From the NCBI GenBank assembly GCA_013350335.1, contig CM023538.1:52868769-52932768 (forward strand): 64,000 nucleotides of DNA, in the 5' to 3' direction. The notes beneath the pieces were generated by a model that made no database searches, was not told the DNA's origin, and saw only the letters and a list, made by a program, of their open reading frames with translations. This DNA is from Chimonanthus salicifolius. Its lineage: Eukaryota; Streptophyta; Magnoliopsida; Laurales; Calycanthaceae. Shown in pieces: positions 45,430-57,148 of the stretch (within the stretch, counting starts at the first letter, position 1; the number at the start of each line of letters is the position of its first letter). The translations under genes and the position numbers were made by a program.

Positions 45430-45841
45430 TTGACTAAAATAACGCATTTATGCAAAACAATTTAAATGAATGACTGTATGTAAAATGCTACAGGTACGTA
45501 CAAAAACTGTGACGGGGCAGATGATAGCCATTCCTCTTGAAGAAATGCACATTAGAAATCACCTCAGGCAAGATCTTTTTTTCACAAGTTACCCGTTCAA
45601 TCAGCACGTCAGCACCACTGCCATGTTTGACGAGTGCAGAAAAGCCCGAAGAGTGGCAGCATGACGGCCAAACATGGAGCCTATTACTGCCAAACTATCC
45701 AAAGTAATGCACGCAAACAACCAAAATCCAAAAATATCAAATGAATGTTTCACCAGTGTCTCGGCACAGAAATTGGATATGAACTTGTTCACCAAAGTCC
45801 TCTCTCTCTCTCTCTCCTTTTGCCTTTGTGAATTTGAATTC

Positions 45842-45878
<37 letters not shown>

Positions 45879-47990
45879 AAATAAACATCATAGTTTTCAT
45901 CTACAGCAGAAACGGTCAAATTATAATTCAGATCTAAAGACAATGGATAGAGATGGAGAAATCAAGGTATTGTCAAAATCCAAACCACTATCTCTGAATA
46001 AGTTCTCCAGGAGATTCTCATGCAATATTTGTTTTAGAGGAATGCTATAATAGAACTTTCAAAATGCCATAAAAGTGAGTTTGAGATCTAGGACAATTCA
46101 ACAAAGTTTTAATCCCACAAAAAGGCTATACAGCAGATATTCAGGATACATGGAAAATGAAGAATTCCAACATTTCAGATATACCATCTTGATTTAATGA
46201 AGCTGCATCCTTTCATTAAAATGGCTTCTTCCAATCTGGTGCTCCTTGCAATTTCATCTCCACGGTGATTCTTCTGATATGTAGGGATTGAAATCATACA
46301 TGGATACTTGATCAAGAATGTTGATTCAAAATCCCTTTTTGTTAAGTGAGAGAACCTCTTCAGACTAGTGGAGGGTTTGATTGCCAATGAGATTGGTAAT
46401 GGATCATCATCATCATCATCATCATCATCATTACCATCATTGAAGCTTTCATCCCATTTATCAGGGTATTGGCTTCCTGTCTTTTGGTTTTCCACTCAAA
46501 AGCTATAAAAAATAAAGTCCTCTATAACCCCACCTTCTGCGTTGTTTTCATCATTTCTGAAGCCAATGGATGTCAAGACTTTAAGCACCACTTGGTAAGG
46601 TTCAAATGGGGTGATAATATTGAGGGGAATTGCCAAGGCAATTCATAGTAATGCAGAAGTACTCGGCAAAAATGGTTTCTCCCTCTACTCTTAAGGTAAT
46701 TCCAAAATTTCCCTAAACAAGTAAAAACTCACTATTGAGGCCCAGGTTTCTCTAAGTGACTCAATTGCCAAACAGGTGACTCTTTTTCAAGCCGAATTGA
46801 CACTTTACCCACTTTCATAAAGACCCTCTGTCAATTCTATGGCTGGCCTTCTTTCCAGCAATTGGCCCAATAATCTGTGCATAGGAAGGCGCTTCTTTCC
46901 ATGTTGATGCAGTTCCTTTACCTTCTACTACTATCTTCAGGCTGCCATTCGTAATCTCACTTTAACAAGTTTATAAGCTTGAGTCAATGAAAACCACTGA
47001 TTTATATCACAGTTAAACTCACATAACTTGAGCACAAAAAATGGAATAAATACATTTTCTTTAAGATCCAAAAATTCTAAGGGGGTACCTAAGCTTCCCT
47101 AGCTAGGAAAACTGCCTATTAAATTTTCAACTGAGTAATACACCTTTCAATGAGATGCATAGAAAATGAAGTGAACAGAAGATGGGTAAAATTTTACACC
47201 CATCTAATCATGGTAGCTTTAAAAGTTTGACTATAATGACTCATTGTTTTTTATTGGTTCCATCTCACAAATCTACAAAATATTAGAGATTTGACAGGGG
47301 AGTTTCCCCAGTGGCCCCCATGTAGCCCTCAAGACATTCCACCCAACCATGTAGGCCCAACTATGATAGATTGCTAGTCTCATTGGAGAATAACTACCTC
47401 AGCCTTCTGCTCTTTACAGAAAAATATGGAATAGCAGCATTGGCACGTGCCAAAAGTGCCACTAGCACAATGGTTAGGCATGGCCTAGGGTCCCTTGTAC
47501 AGGTCTCAAGTCTTGCCTAAACCAACAATATTTAACAATATTTACAGCAAAAATAAATAAAAAATTGATCGTCACCACATATTAGTGATGATAATCAGAG
47601 ACCTGTGATCAATAGGGTTTCATGAAAACCCCTGAAACAAGCTTTGTAATTAATTACCTGATGCAGTATGCACAAATAACTTGAGGGCTGAAGAAAAATC
47701 AAATAACCTTCTTCCCTCACAATTCGTTGTCGGGGATCAGTTTAGAAAGATGTTCCCCATTTTCCATGTGCCTCATTCTATCACATCATCTCCATCAACT
47801 TGGTTCCTAAAAACACACAAAAAAGCTTATTTTATATTCCAGAATCACGTGTATATAAAATTTCTAATACCACATCATAAGACAGACAATCTTCATTTTT
47901 TAAGTTTAAAGATCTCTGTATAAAAGTATTAAATCAGAAACGGGCAAGAATATGTAGCTGAACAATGACCTGAAAATGATCTTTGCTTGA
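45430..47990. other. Gene-free region downstream of the PPR gene
   Basis: Contains (CT)n at 45800-45820 and (GA)n at 45846-45875. A 106-codon minus-strand ORF at 46175-46495 owes its Asp run to an (ATC)n microsatellite near 46405-46430 and has no recognised domain. 46500-46960 read on the minus strand has gene-like stretches broken by many stops, perhaps an old retrogene or LINE ORF1 fragment. No gene can be supported. Confidence 0.4.
47450..47555 (+). mobile_element. Probable SINE fragment
   Basis: GCCACTAGCACAATGGTTAG (A-box-like), then CAGGTCTCAAGTCTTGCC (B-box-like GGTCTCAAGTC), then AT-rich sequence with A-runs. Ends not defined. Confidence 0.4.
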
Positions 47991-48079
47991 TAAGTCTTTG
48001 CAAATTTCAGGAACAGCAGAGCTGAAAAATGAGCTTTTACCACATCTCAAGAGCAATTTGAAAGAGAAACAAATTACCA

Positions 48080-51000
48080 CTACTGCGATTCCAGGTTAGA
48101 CATCCTGCTTTCCAACCTTTGAGCAGCCTCAACCATGCCTCGGCCTTTGTAAGCTTGAATCATGGTAGCAAAGGTGATGTTATCAGGCATACATTTCTTA
48201 TCCTTCATTAACAATAGCATTTCCTCCATCTTTTTCACATCCCCGACCTGCCCATAGGCACCAATGATACAGTTGAAAAATGGTGTATCTAAAACAACAT
48301 CAGAATTCTCTATCTGCCTCAATATTGCATGAACCTTCTTCAGAAGCCCAGCTTTACTGTAACTATTAACAAGTGAACAGTAAGTAACAGAATTTGGCTT
48401 CATTCCTTCACTTTTCATCAACTGGAAAAAGTATTCCATTTTTTCAATATTTCCTGATTTTCCATAGGTCTCAATGATTATATTAAGAGTAACAATTGTT
48501 GGAGAGAAAAACCGCTTCTTCATGAACTTCATAACCAAACCCATTTTATCATACATGCCTGCTTTACCATAAGATTTGATTAAGATGTTGAATGTTGTCA
48601 TATCTGGTTTAGTACCCATATGCTGAAATTCCTCAAACCAATTCTCCATTTCTTTTATCTTACCACAATTTCCACAGGCCCCAATGAAGGAGTTCATCGT
48701 GAAAGAATCAGGCAAGCATCTGTCAGTTTCAAGCATGTCTGAAAGTGTATTCTCCATCAATCTAAACATCCCTGCTTTACCATAGCCATCTATAATAGAA
48801 TTATAAGTAACAGTGCTGCACTCAATTCCCAAATATGACATTTCATTGAGCACCCTGCCAATTAGATCAAATCGATGCAGCTTACAGCAACAATTGATGA
48901 GGATTGTGTAAGTGTAGACATCTGGTTTGCAATCAGAAACTGATTTCATTTCATCAATTGTGCTAAATGCCTTTTCAAAAAGACCACTACTTCCATAAAC
49001 ACCGACAAGTGATGTGTAGACATCAACAGTTGGATTGAGTCCTTCAGAGAGCATGACTTGGAAGAGTGAACTTGCCTGTTCAGGCTTCTTGCACTTTCCA
49101 AGCATTGTCAATAACTTCTTATATGTTTGACATTTTGGATCATACCAATGCTGTTTACGTAGAAGCTTAAAAATCTACAAATGAAACTAAAAGATTCAGA
49201 AAATGGAGACCAATGAAAAATTCAAAAAAAAAAAAGAGGGAAGAAAAAGGATTATTCAGTTTCAGAAGGAATATGACCAGACATGAAATATCTAAAATGT
49301 GATGTGAAACCATTTTTCTTTTTCATGCATGTGGTACCTGTGCACATGCATGTGCGTCTGTTTTGTGAGTGCATGCATTCACCCAAGTGTGTAGGTGAGA
49401 GTATAAAGTTTATGCAAGGAGCTAATTATCCAACTAAGAGAAAAACCTGGTATGAGAATACCAACTCAGATCATTTTCCACTCCAACAAGTTAAGAGAAA
49501 TGTGATTTCACAAACTAGCATTTTGTAAGTTAATAATTTGAGAAGATTCTTCTGCGAAATTCTTTATGAACAATAATCCAAAGAATTCAAGAGAAATAAC
49601 TTATAAACAGAGAGGAGGAAAGACAAAGTCAGCAAAATTTAAGAAATTGCAAACGGCACATGAAAATGCAAGTTCAATCACCCAGAAAAGGAAATTCTCG
49701 AAACATCAATTTCCAAATGACATCTTCTACAGATGTGATGCTTAACTGCAAATGTTGATCGACTACAAACAGACAAACTTGGTAAACAACAGAGAAATCA
49801 TTGATCATCCCTTCCCCCCGCAAAAAAAAATAATACCACCACCAACAACAAAGAACTCATTGACTCATTTTATCATGAAAGAAAATTTGTTCAGAAATAC
49901 CATTCAATCCAAAGAAACCAATTCATACATATGCCACTATGGATGGAAAAGGCCACAGTAAGGCCAGACTTATTTTGTGCCAAGCCTGAGCCCATAATGA
50001 ACTGGGAAAGACAAGCCCAACTGATGGGAGCTTGATATACTTGGCTCAGCCTAAGCCTATTGAACCCAATGCCAACCCAACATTGATGGGAAGGCCCAAA
50101 CCTGCCCATCCAATTAAAGACACCCAAACTTTGAAAGTTTACCACAGAGAGAGGGGCAAACCTCCAAGCCAACTTTCTCCAACCTTGAATCTCATGGTTG
50201 TTTTATTCGAAGGTTTAACAAAGAAACCTTTGAACAAAATCTCAAAATCAATCAATTGAAGAGGCAAATAGGGCAAGGGCATTTTCAAAGTGGAGGAAGT
50301 GAAGGATAGAGGGCATGATGGCATAAAAAATTGTGTGGCAGGCAAGTGCTGGAGAAGACTGCATTGTGGACAGAGACAGAGTCAAAGTCAAGGTCACAGG
50401 AGCAAATGACGGACTTGACGTAGTCTTAGAGATTGTGGGCCAAGGCCAGCAAAAATAGAAGTGGAGTTGGGAAGTTGGGAGCATTGGTCTAATGTTAGGG
50501 CAAAACCCGTGGAGAGTATGAAGAGGATGCTTTAAGAGGAGCTGCTGCTCAACTATGGATTCTTTGATGGAAGAAAAGACCATGTGTAGATGAGCTACAG
50601 AGGTGAGGGTTTCAGATCAATAGATCAGAGTCAGCCACGGCAAAGATGGCCTCTACTTGTGTATTTGTGTATGTCTATCTGTGTGTATGTGTGTGTGCGT
50701 GTGAGAGAGAGAGAGACAGAGAGAGAGAGAGCCCACTTGGAATTTAAGAAGGTTTTGAGTTAGGGCGAACGGAAAAGAGGCTTTTGACTTCTGAGAAAGA
50801 GAAATGGGTTTCATCTGCAAGAAGGGTTGTGTCTTCTTTAGATTGCCCCCGTTCCGTCTCTTCCCCACCCCAATCCAACGGTAGCTGAAGCTCAATTTTG
50901 ATGGGAGCTGTCAGAAGGAGGTAGGTAAAGCTGGTTATGGAGTTTCTATTCGGGATTTCTCAGGATTCTCTATCCTCTCCTTTGCTGGTCCTCTTCAGGC

Positions 51001-52031
51001 TTGCTCTTCTAATGAAGCTGAGCTACATGCCCTTTGCAAAGGTGTACAGGAGTTCAAAAAAATTGGTTCACAAGGTCGTGTTTCAGGGAGACTCTTAGGT
51101 GGTAATCAGCTGCGCCAGAGGCAGCCAGTGTCCTTGGAGGGTGCTGGATAAAGTTGAGAATATTAGAAAATCTGCAAGGTTCTGTAAGTTCATTCTGTCT
51201 CATGATCCTAGATCTGCTAATTCTGAGACAGATGAGCTAGCAAAGCAGGGGTCTTCTCTTTCTTGTGGAATTCTTTAGTTTTAGTCTGTTCGGTGGGTTC
51301 TTGTAAGTTTGGGTTTCTGTTGTTGGCTGTAAAGGTTGTCCTTTTTACTGCTGTCTTCTGCTGATGGTTGTATTCTTTCTTTCCTTTTTTAATAAATTGG
51401 TTGTCTTTCAAATAAATAAATAAAAAGGAATGTCATCCAGGGTGTAGATTTTGCACTTAAAGTACCTAATGAGGTTGGTGCACTACTTTGAAAGAATTGC
51501 AGATGCAAACAACACCAATACCAACTAGAAGAACATTAAATTTCAAATTGAACAATTACAGCAGATTGTTCAAGTATTTATAAGAGCCAAAAGATAATTT
51601 AAAAAAAAAAGAGTCTTCAATAGTTCAATTTGTATAAAAAATAAAGCCCCTTCATAGACTGCATGTAACAAATACAAATTGCAAATGGAAAATCAGGAAA
51701 AGAAAAAAAATCCAATGACCTTGAGAGCAAGTTCCCATTGATTATTTTGCATTGAATCATCCAATGCTTCTAAAACAGCTTTTGGCCACAGGCTTACTGA
51801 TTTTGCAGAATTCACCTTTCTCTCAATGCCTCTAACTGCAGCTTCAGTCCTTAGAATATGGGATAGATTTTTCTTTGACTCCTTTTGAAACCCCCCTGAT
51901 GTCTCAACCTTCTTTTTAGCTGATTTCACAAGGAAAATTGGCATATTTCTTCTATCTGTGTGTTCAAAGAAGAACCATATTTCAGAAAGGAGAGAAGGTG
52001 AGTATAAGCTAGCCTTATATTCTGGGTCCAT
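48080..52031 (-). CDS. P-class pentatricopeptide repeat protein, At5g48730-like, two exons
   Basis: Exon 1 52031-51720 (104 codons, ends WELALK, GT donor at 51719); exon 2 49174-48080 after TTTGTAG (begins IFKLLRKQHWYDPKC, 364 codons and stop). The total of about 468 aa compares with about 508 for Arabidopsis At5g48730 from memory. Exon 2 is a chain of about nine 35-residue PPR units (PDVYTYTILINCCCK, CSTVTYNSIIDGYGKAGM, PNSVTYCSLVNSYSKAGL); the order of repeats and phrases such as VVLDTPFFNCII match that orthologue group. P-class proteins bind organellar RNA. The Arabidopsis relative is predicted to be plastid-targeted; targeting here is unproven because the N-terminus is short and not typical. 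No E or DYW tail. The 2.5-kb intron holds a LINE fragment. MDPEYK is the only in-frame Met after the upstream stop. Confidence 0.9.
49175..50885. other. PPR intron, part with no recognised gene
   Basis: AT-rich to 49940, then GGCCCAAGC and CCAACCCA-rich sequence at 49960-50130, and (GT)n/(GA)n runs at 50670-50735. Several ORFs here are on GC-richer DNA but show no domain. Confidence 0.45.
50886..51425 (+). mobile_element. 5'-truncated LINE with RNase H domain, in the PPR intron
   Basis: Translation gives LNFDGSCQKEVGKAGYGV, NEAELHALCKGV, a GDS and TDELAKQG, the four acidic landmarks of the RNase H domain found at the 3' end of plant L1-type LINEs. The frame shifts once before GDS and a TAG follows it, so it is dead. 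A T-rich 3' UTR and an AATAAATAAATAAAAA tail at about 51408-51426 complete the 3' end. No reverse transcriptase remains. Sense is opposite to the PPR gene. Confidence 0.8.
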
Positions 52032-52047
52032 GCTACTGTCATGGAAT

Positions 52048-52104
52048 TCAACAGAGAAAACAACTTCTTCTTTCTAAACTTGATAGGAGACGGTTTAGAC
52101 TCAT
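52048..52104 (-). other. Possible upstream ORF of the PPR gene
   Basis: An ATG at 52104 opens 18 codons (MSLNRLLSSLERRSC) ending 17 nt before the main ATG, in another frame. Its Ser/Leu/Arg-rich sequence would suit a transit peptide. It is either a real upstream ORF or the true N-terminus separated by a small indel or an unseen splice. Confidence 0.3.
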
Positions 52105-53280
52105 GAAAGGAGATTTAGAGTAGTTGAAATGCTTGAGCTTTTGGATTTTATAAAAGGAGAGCTCCAGTTTCATAGCCACTAGATCATTGAACTAATTGAT
52201 ATTCCGAGATACACCAATGCAATATATCGCGATCCACCCAAAATCGTGGTGGATGACAACTTGGATAAAAGTTTCTAATAAAATAAATTTACCAAAATAT
52301 AAAAAATGCCTTACTATTGATGCTTAATTACTCGGGTGTCCTCCTATTGCAACACAAGGCAACTATCAATACCAACAAAAGATCTCACTGGAGGCATTCA
52401 AGATTTCAAATATCTGTATCAATGATCATATTGACCATAGTAGCCAACCCAAACACTAATAGACATTGAAAATATCAACCAATATGTGCCACAAGAATTT
52501 ACAGGAAATAACAGAAAAAAGTCATAATTTTTAAATATAAATATAAAAAAGAACTAATTTTGTTACAATCATCAGCGTGCATTTACAACATATTGGACTC
52601 TAGTAACAAAATGTAATCCTGTTTCAGACTAACCTGTTAGCTGCTTGGCTTTAGTAACTAATTTTGCATGGTTGATAAGATTTAGTGTTATAGAAAAGAA
52701 TTTTGAGCCATGATGCAAATGAATTGTGAGTCATAAGCAGAAAAGACATACTAAAACATGAAATGTGTTAAAAAAAAATGCTTCATCTTTTGGAAACTAA
52801 TTATTACTAATTAAATAATGATGGACTAAAAAAGATTGATAAAAAATTGCAGTATAGCAACTCCCACATAACTTCATACCTCCACCTCATATATCACTAC
52901 TCAGTGGGATGGGAATAGAAGAGGCACATAGGGCAGGTTCCAGGCAATAAATGTGGATAACAGGGAAGAGAGAGACGTAAAAGCCATTGAAATAATGAAG
53001 GGATAAATCTTACTGTGAAAGGATGTGAAGCAGGAGCAGCCGAAATGGGTAATTTAATGTTTCTCTAGTTTGCCATGGTTCAGAGCCTCATACCACACAG
53101 GTGATGTCCTATGATCTCGTTCATTCAGGAAGTGGGCACCACTATAGAGATGCACTGTTCCAAGAATGTAAAATGTGGTCTAGAAACATAAACCAACATC
53201 TGCACCATGGCCTGGATCTGAATATCCCATAAATATACATAGCACATTAAAATAAGGCCACAGCATCAAAACGTGCAGCA
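52105..53280. other. PPR upstream flank, gene-free
   Basis: Nothing coding recognised. The promoter must lie here; no unambiguous TATA box could be chosen. Confidence 0.4.
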
Positions 53281-53284
53281 TGGG

Positions 53285-53520
53285 CTTATACATTAAGGAG
53301 TTTCAGGATTTCTCCATCTCAGATATTTCTAGAGCTTGGAAGGAATGCATTGGTTTGATGTAGCCTTTTCTTCAATGGTTTGATTTTTGGTTCTTTCCTA
53401 CTGTCTTTTGTTTTCCGCTTTTGGTCTGTGCTGTTTGGGTGTGAGGAGGCTTTTTCCTGTCCCTTTGAATCTCTTTCTTTTTAGTGCCCCATAATGAAGT
53501 TCCATTTTAAAAAAAAAAAG
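53285..53520 (+). mobile_element. LINE-like 3' end, copy 1
   Basis: Ends GAAGTTCCATTTTAAAAAAAA and shares TCTAGAGCTTGGAAGGA and TTGATGTAGCCTT with 54170-54412. Consistent with a 5'-truncated LINE 3' UTR and poly(A). The ORF at 53398 is incidental. Confidence 0.5.
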
Positions 53521-54169
53521 GCCATATGACTTTGCAAAGTTCACTGCTGCAACCATAAAGCTTGCAGCTTTAAGCCAGATTACCATTTCAATATACACAA
53601 GTACGTACACTGCTCTGTTGACTTTTTTCCTTTACTCACACAAATGCAAAGGAACGATATGATCAGTTGATAGTCATCTTTTGTATTTCTCTGATTGAGA
53701 TGTAGTAATCCTATCAATAACTTGTTCTGCCATTGTTTTCCTTTTTAATGAATGCCTACACTGTCATAATGAAATTTTCCTCATCACCATGAAAGGAAGG
53801 CCATCTAGACCATCGAATTGCTCCACAAACCCATGTCCGGGTTCTTTTTGGTTGAACTTAATAGATGTTGAAAGATGTCAATTTCATCTTTGGTATCACT
53901 TAGACACGAGCCTTCTATTCTCCCTTAGTGAGGTTTTTTTTTGAGGGGGGAGAAGTTGTTCATTTCAGATTGTGTCACCTGAATTATTCTCAGTATACTC
54001 TGAGTTTCCAATTGAATGAATCAAGTTCATTCCTTTGTTGATATTCAGTCCTAATTTTCTTTTTCAATAATGGTGATGAGAATGTCTTAAAAGATAGATG
54101 ATAGCTAAGGAGTCCTCTAGATTTTCAGTTTTGTGGCGTTTGACTCTATTTGCTACTATTGGATCGGCT
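53521..54169. other. Gene-free sequence
   Basis: No gene or clear repeat recognised. Confidence 0.4.
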
Positions 54170-54412
54170 TGGTATGGCCTTAAACAAAGAGTTGCAAGAT
54201 GTTTCCATCTCCAAAATCTCTAAAGCCTGGAAGGAGTGGATCGGCTTGGTGTAGCCTTATGTTCTTGTGCAGTGGTGCTTTCTCTTATTGATTGTTGGGT
54301 TTATGGGGTTCTTGGGTTCTTGGGTTCCCTCTTCTGTGTTTGATTGTATCATTTTGTGCACATTTGGTGCCCTTTTATTTTTCAATGAAATTACCATCTC
54401 AAAAAAAAGATA
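54170..54412 (+). mobile_element. LINE-like 3' end, copy 2
   Basis: CTAAAGCCTGGAAGGAGTGG, GGCTTGGTGTAGCCTTATG, T- and G-rich 3' UTR, then TTTTCAATGAAATTACC and a poly(A). Related to 53285-53520. Confidence 0.55.
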
Positions 54413-54419
54413 GCACATT

Positions 54420-56215
54420 ATGGTTTCTCTCTCTTATTTTAACGAAAATGGGTTTACTGCTTTACTGTTTTAAGTGAAGAACCATCAGCAACACAAAACT
54501 AAAAAGTTTGGACTTAGACATGAACTTCCGAAGATAATTCATAATTGGGATGACGTGTATACATCCATTACGAAACACTTTTTTCCCCTTCAACTTGAAG
54601 CATTTGTGCTACCCATGGCTTGATCAGCAAAAAAAAGCATCATATAGGGGGAAGAAAAAGAGAAAGAAAAACTCAGACATGTACCATGATTGTCCATTGC
54701 CTATTGGTTCCTATTAGTTATGTGAACTGTACATTCAGATTCCGCTACCCATATTGTAAGTGCAGGAGGTGTCAACTGCATTCTTGACTAGAGGTACTGT
54801 AATGGGCTGGGTACAGTTCACTTGTGCCAACTGAACCTGTCCCATTTATTTGATGGGATCAAAAACCAGTTCATTGCCATACCAAGCACAAAGGAAAAAA
54901 TATTTGTATCAAGTTTGAATTGTCTTTAAAATAAAAATGTTCTTGCACTTGCATGCATGGTGTAGCCCATAAATTAGACATCCTTAAAAATATGACCCAA
55001 GCCCATCGGTTTAGGCATGCGATACCTTGTCCTTGTAATGGGGTTAGCTTTTATAGGCCCCTCTTTCTATCATTTTTTACTCTTTTTAAATAATGAAGTG
55101 TGGAATCAGCTGGCCAATGATGACAAGCAATGTGACTGAACTCAAGTTTTGATGTATGCACCATGTTGGGATACTACTTCTACTAGGGTGATCAGAAGCA
55201 ATAAAGATGATTTTTAAGAATATTCTACTCACTAGGTATTTTCATTGTCACAATTCAAAACTCGTCTAGCAAGAGTTATCTTTTTTGTACTTTTGCTTTA
55301 ATTAGAAGCTCCATTGTTGGTTTGTTTAGGACCATAGATTTGATGCTATGCTTAAACTAGGGTTTCTTTGTAATTGTTATACAATTATAAATAGATAGAT
55401 GTAAACCATCAGAATTTGACCTTTTTTTTATATAATAACTATTGAGATTTAGTATTCAGTGTGATCTTCTCTTTGTGGGGTGTGAAGCCCATCAATTGGA
55501 TTGTTGTTGTCAGTCTAGCTGGTGCAATGCAGTCATAAACCTTGAAACTTCATGTAGGTTGCAAGCTTTGCAGACCAAGGACAGTGGAGATTGATGGCTT
55601 TTGCTTCTACCACATTAAGATATGATTCCTCCCTCGGTTGACAGACCATACATTGATTTAAAATCTTGTTTCATACAAAGTATCTAAACCTATGCACTTA
55701 AATCAGGGACAGGAATTTTATTTGATACGCCATTCATCCAAAAGAGGGACTTTCTGTTTTTTTCGTGACAAGTTGCAAAAGAAAATTGTTTGGGTCTTCT
55801 ATGACAAATTGAGTTGGGCCCAGACAACTCGATGCTTTGGATCTAGTCAGTTCTAAATTCTGCATTTTCACAGGAATCACATTCAATGTTACCCACTGAA
55901 GAAAATGTTGTCACGGAATAAATAATTGATTTTGCAGTATATTTATACACACTGAAAGGTCAAAAAAAAATTGCACTATAGAAAGCTTTGGGGAAAAAGA
56001 AGATGGATGATCATGTGCTATGATAGACTTGTGATATCATTTCCAATTTCAAGTGATGAATAGCTCAGACATTGGTAACAAACTCCTCTATAAATTTTAT
56101 GAGAGCCAAAAGACGTGCTTTATGCTGCATTACCTCACCCAATATTCAACAAGATCATAAGGGGTACATGGAAATGAGAACTTACTTTTGTCTGATACCC
56201 CATGATACAAATTTT
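54420..56215. other. Gene-free sequence
   Basis: No gene, RNA gene or clear repeat recognised on either strand. Confidence 0.4.
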
Positions 56216-56219
56216 GACA

Positions 56220-56935
56220 ATAAATGAGCATTATTTCTATAGATTATTAGAAGTAGTTATTTGCACTATGTTGAATAAGAAAACTAATCAAAGTTTTCAA
56301 AAAAGTGATAATAAAAACTTCAGCTAGACAATTTTCATAAAAGGAAAATGTTATTTCTATAAACTTTGACTAGACAATTTTCGGAAAAACATATCCAAAT
56401 AGAAATTTTAGAAGAACTCATCAATAGCAACCTAAACAGCCTTCAGTATTTAGGAGAGAGCCTTTCCCATGGTAAAATCCATTTAGTATTCTACCTTTCA
56501 AAAAAAAAAATCCATTTAGTATTCTCTCTCTTTTTTCCGAGAGATACCATCAGTACTGATTTCCTACAATACGGTGAAAATTTGCATTATTTTTATAGAC
56601 CATTAAACGTAGTTATTTGCACTTTATTAAGGAAGAAAATTTGCATTATTTTTATAGACCATTAAACGTAGTTATTTGCACTTTATTAAGGAAGAAATTG
56701 ATCAAAGTTTTGAAAAAAAAAAAAGTGATAGAAAACTTCTGCTAGACAATTTTCAGAAAATTAAATCCAAACAGTATATAATTTTTCTTAAAAAAAGGGG
56801 GGGCTTTTCCATGGTAAAATCTATTCAGCCTCTCTCTCTCTCTCTCAATGGTAACAGAATTTACTGATGACTTTGTTTTCGAGAGATACCATTCAGTACT
56901 AGTTTCCTACAATACAGGGAAATACAAGAACATCA
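56220..56935. repeat. Local duplications with a perfect 59-bp tandem repeat
   Basis: A block of about 300 bp (GCTAGACAATTTTC, CCATGGTAAAATC, GAGAGATACCAT, TTTCCTACAATAC) occurs twice, at about 56225-56580 and 56640-56930. Inside, TTTGCATTATTTTTATAGAC and what follows is repeated exactly with period 59 (56581 and 56640). The ORF at 56366 translates the repeat. Confidence 0.75.
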
Positions 56936-56983
56936 CTTCACCCAAAAATGCTTGAGCCACAGAAACCCAAGGATTCATGAAGC

Positions 56984-57148
56984 TGTTAGAAAAGAGAAAA
57001 TTGTATTCATTAAAGAGTGTTACACAACTATATATAGCCTTAGCCGACCCTAGGACTATTACACTTCTAATCTAAACAAATCTCTTAATAGAGATAAAAT
57101 CAAACTAGAATCCTAATTACATTATAATTAGGATAATCTAAATATATT
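56984..57148 (-). repeat. LTR of a copia-derived element
   Basis: TGTTAGAAAAGAG to ATATATTTCAGCA on the plus strand (TG..CA). Followed inwards by CGCCTCCGCAAGCTGAAGCG, which resembles the purine-tract boundary of the copia element at 27734 (CTCCCCCTCAAGGTGGAGCG). The partner LTR is not seen; it may be in or beyond the N run. Confidence 0.55.

Noticed and set aside
46175..46495. Acidic protein gene with an Asp run
   Set aside because: The Asp run is an (ATC)n microsatellite; no homology or splice context supports a gene.
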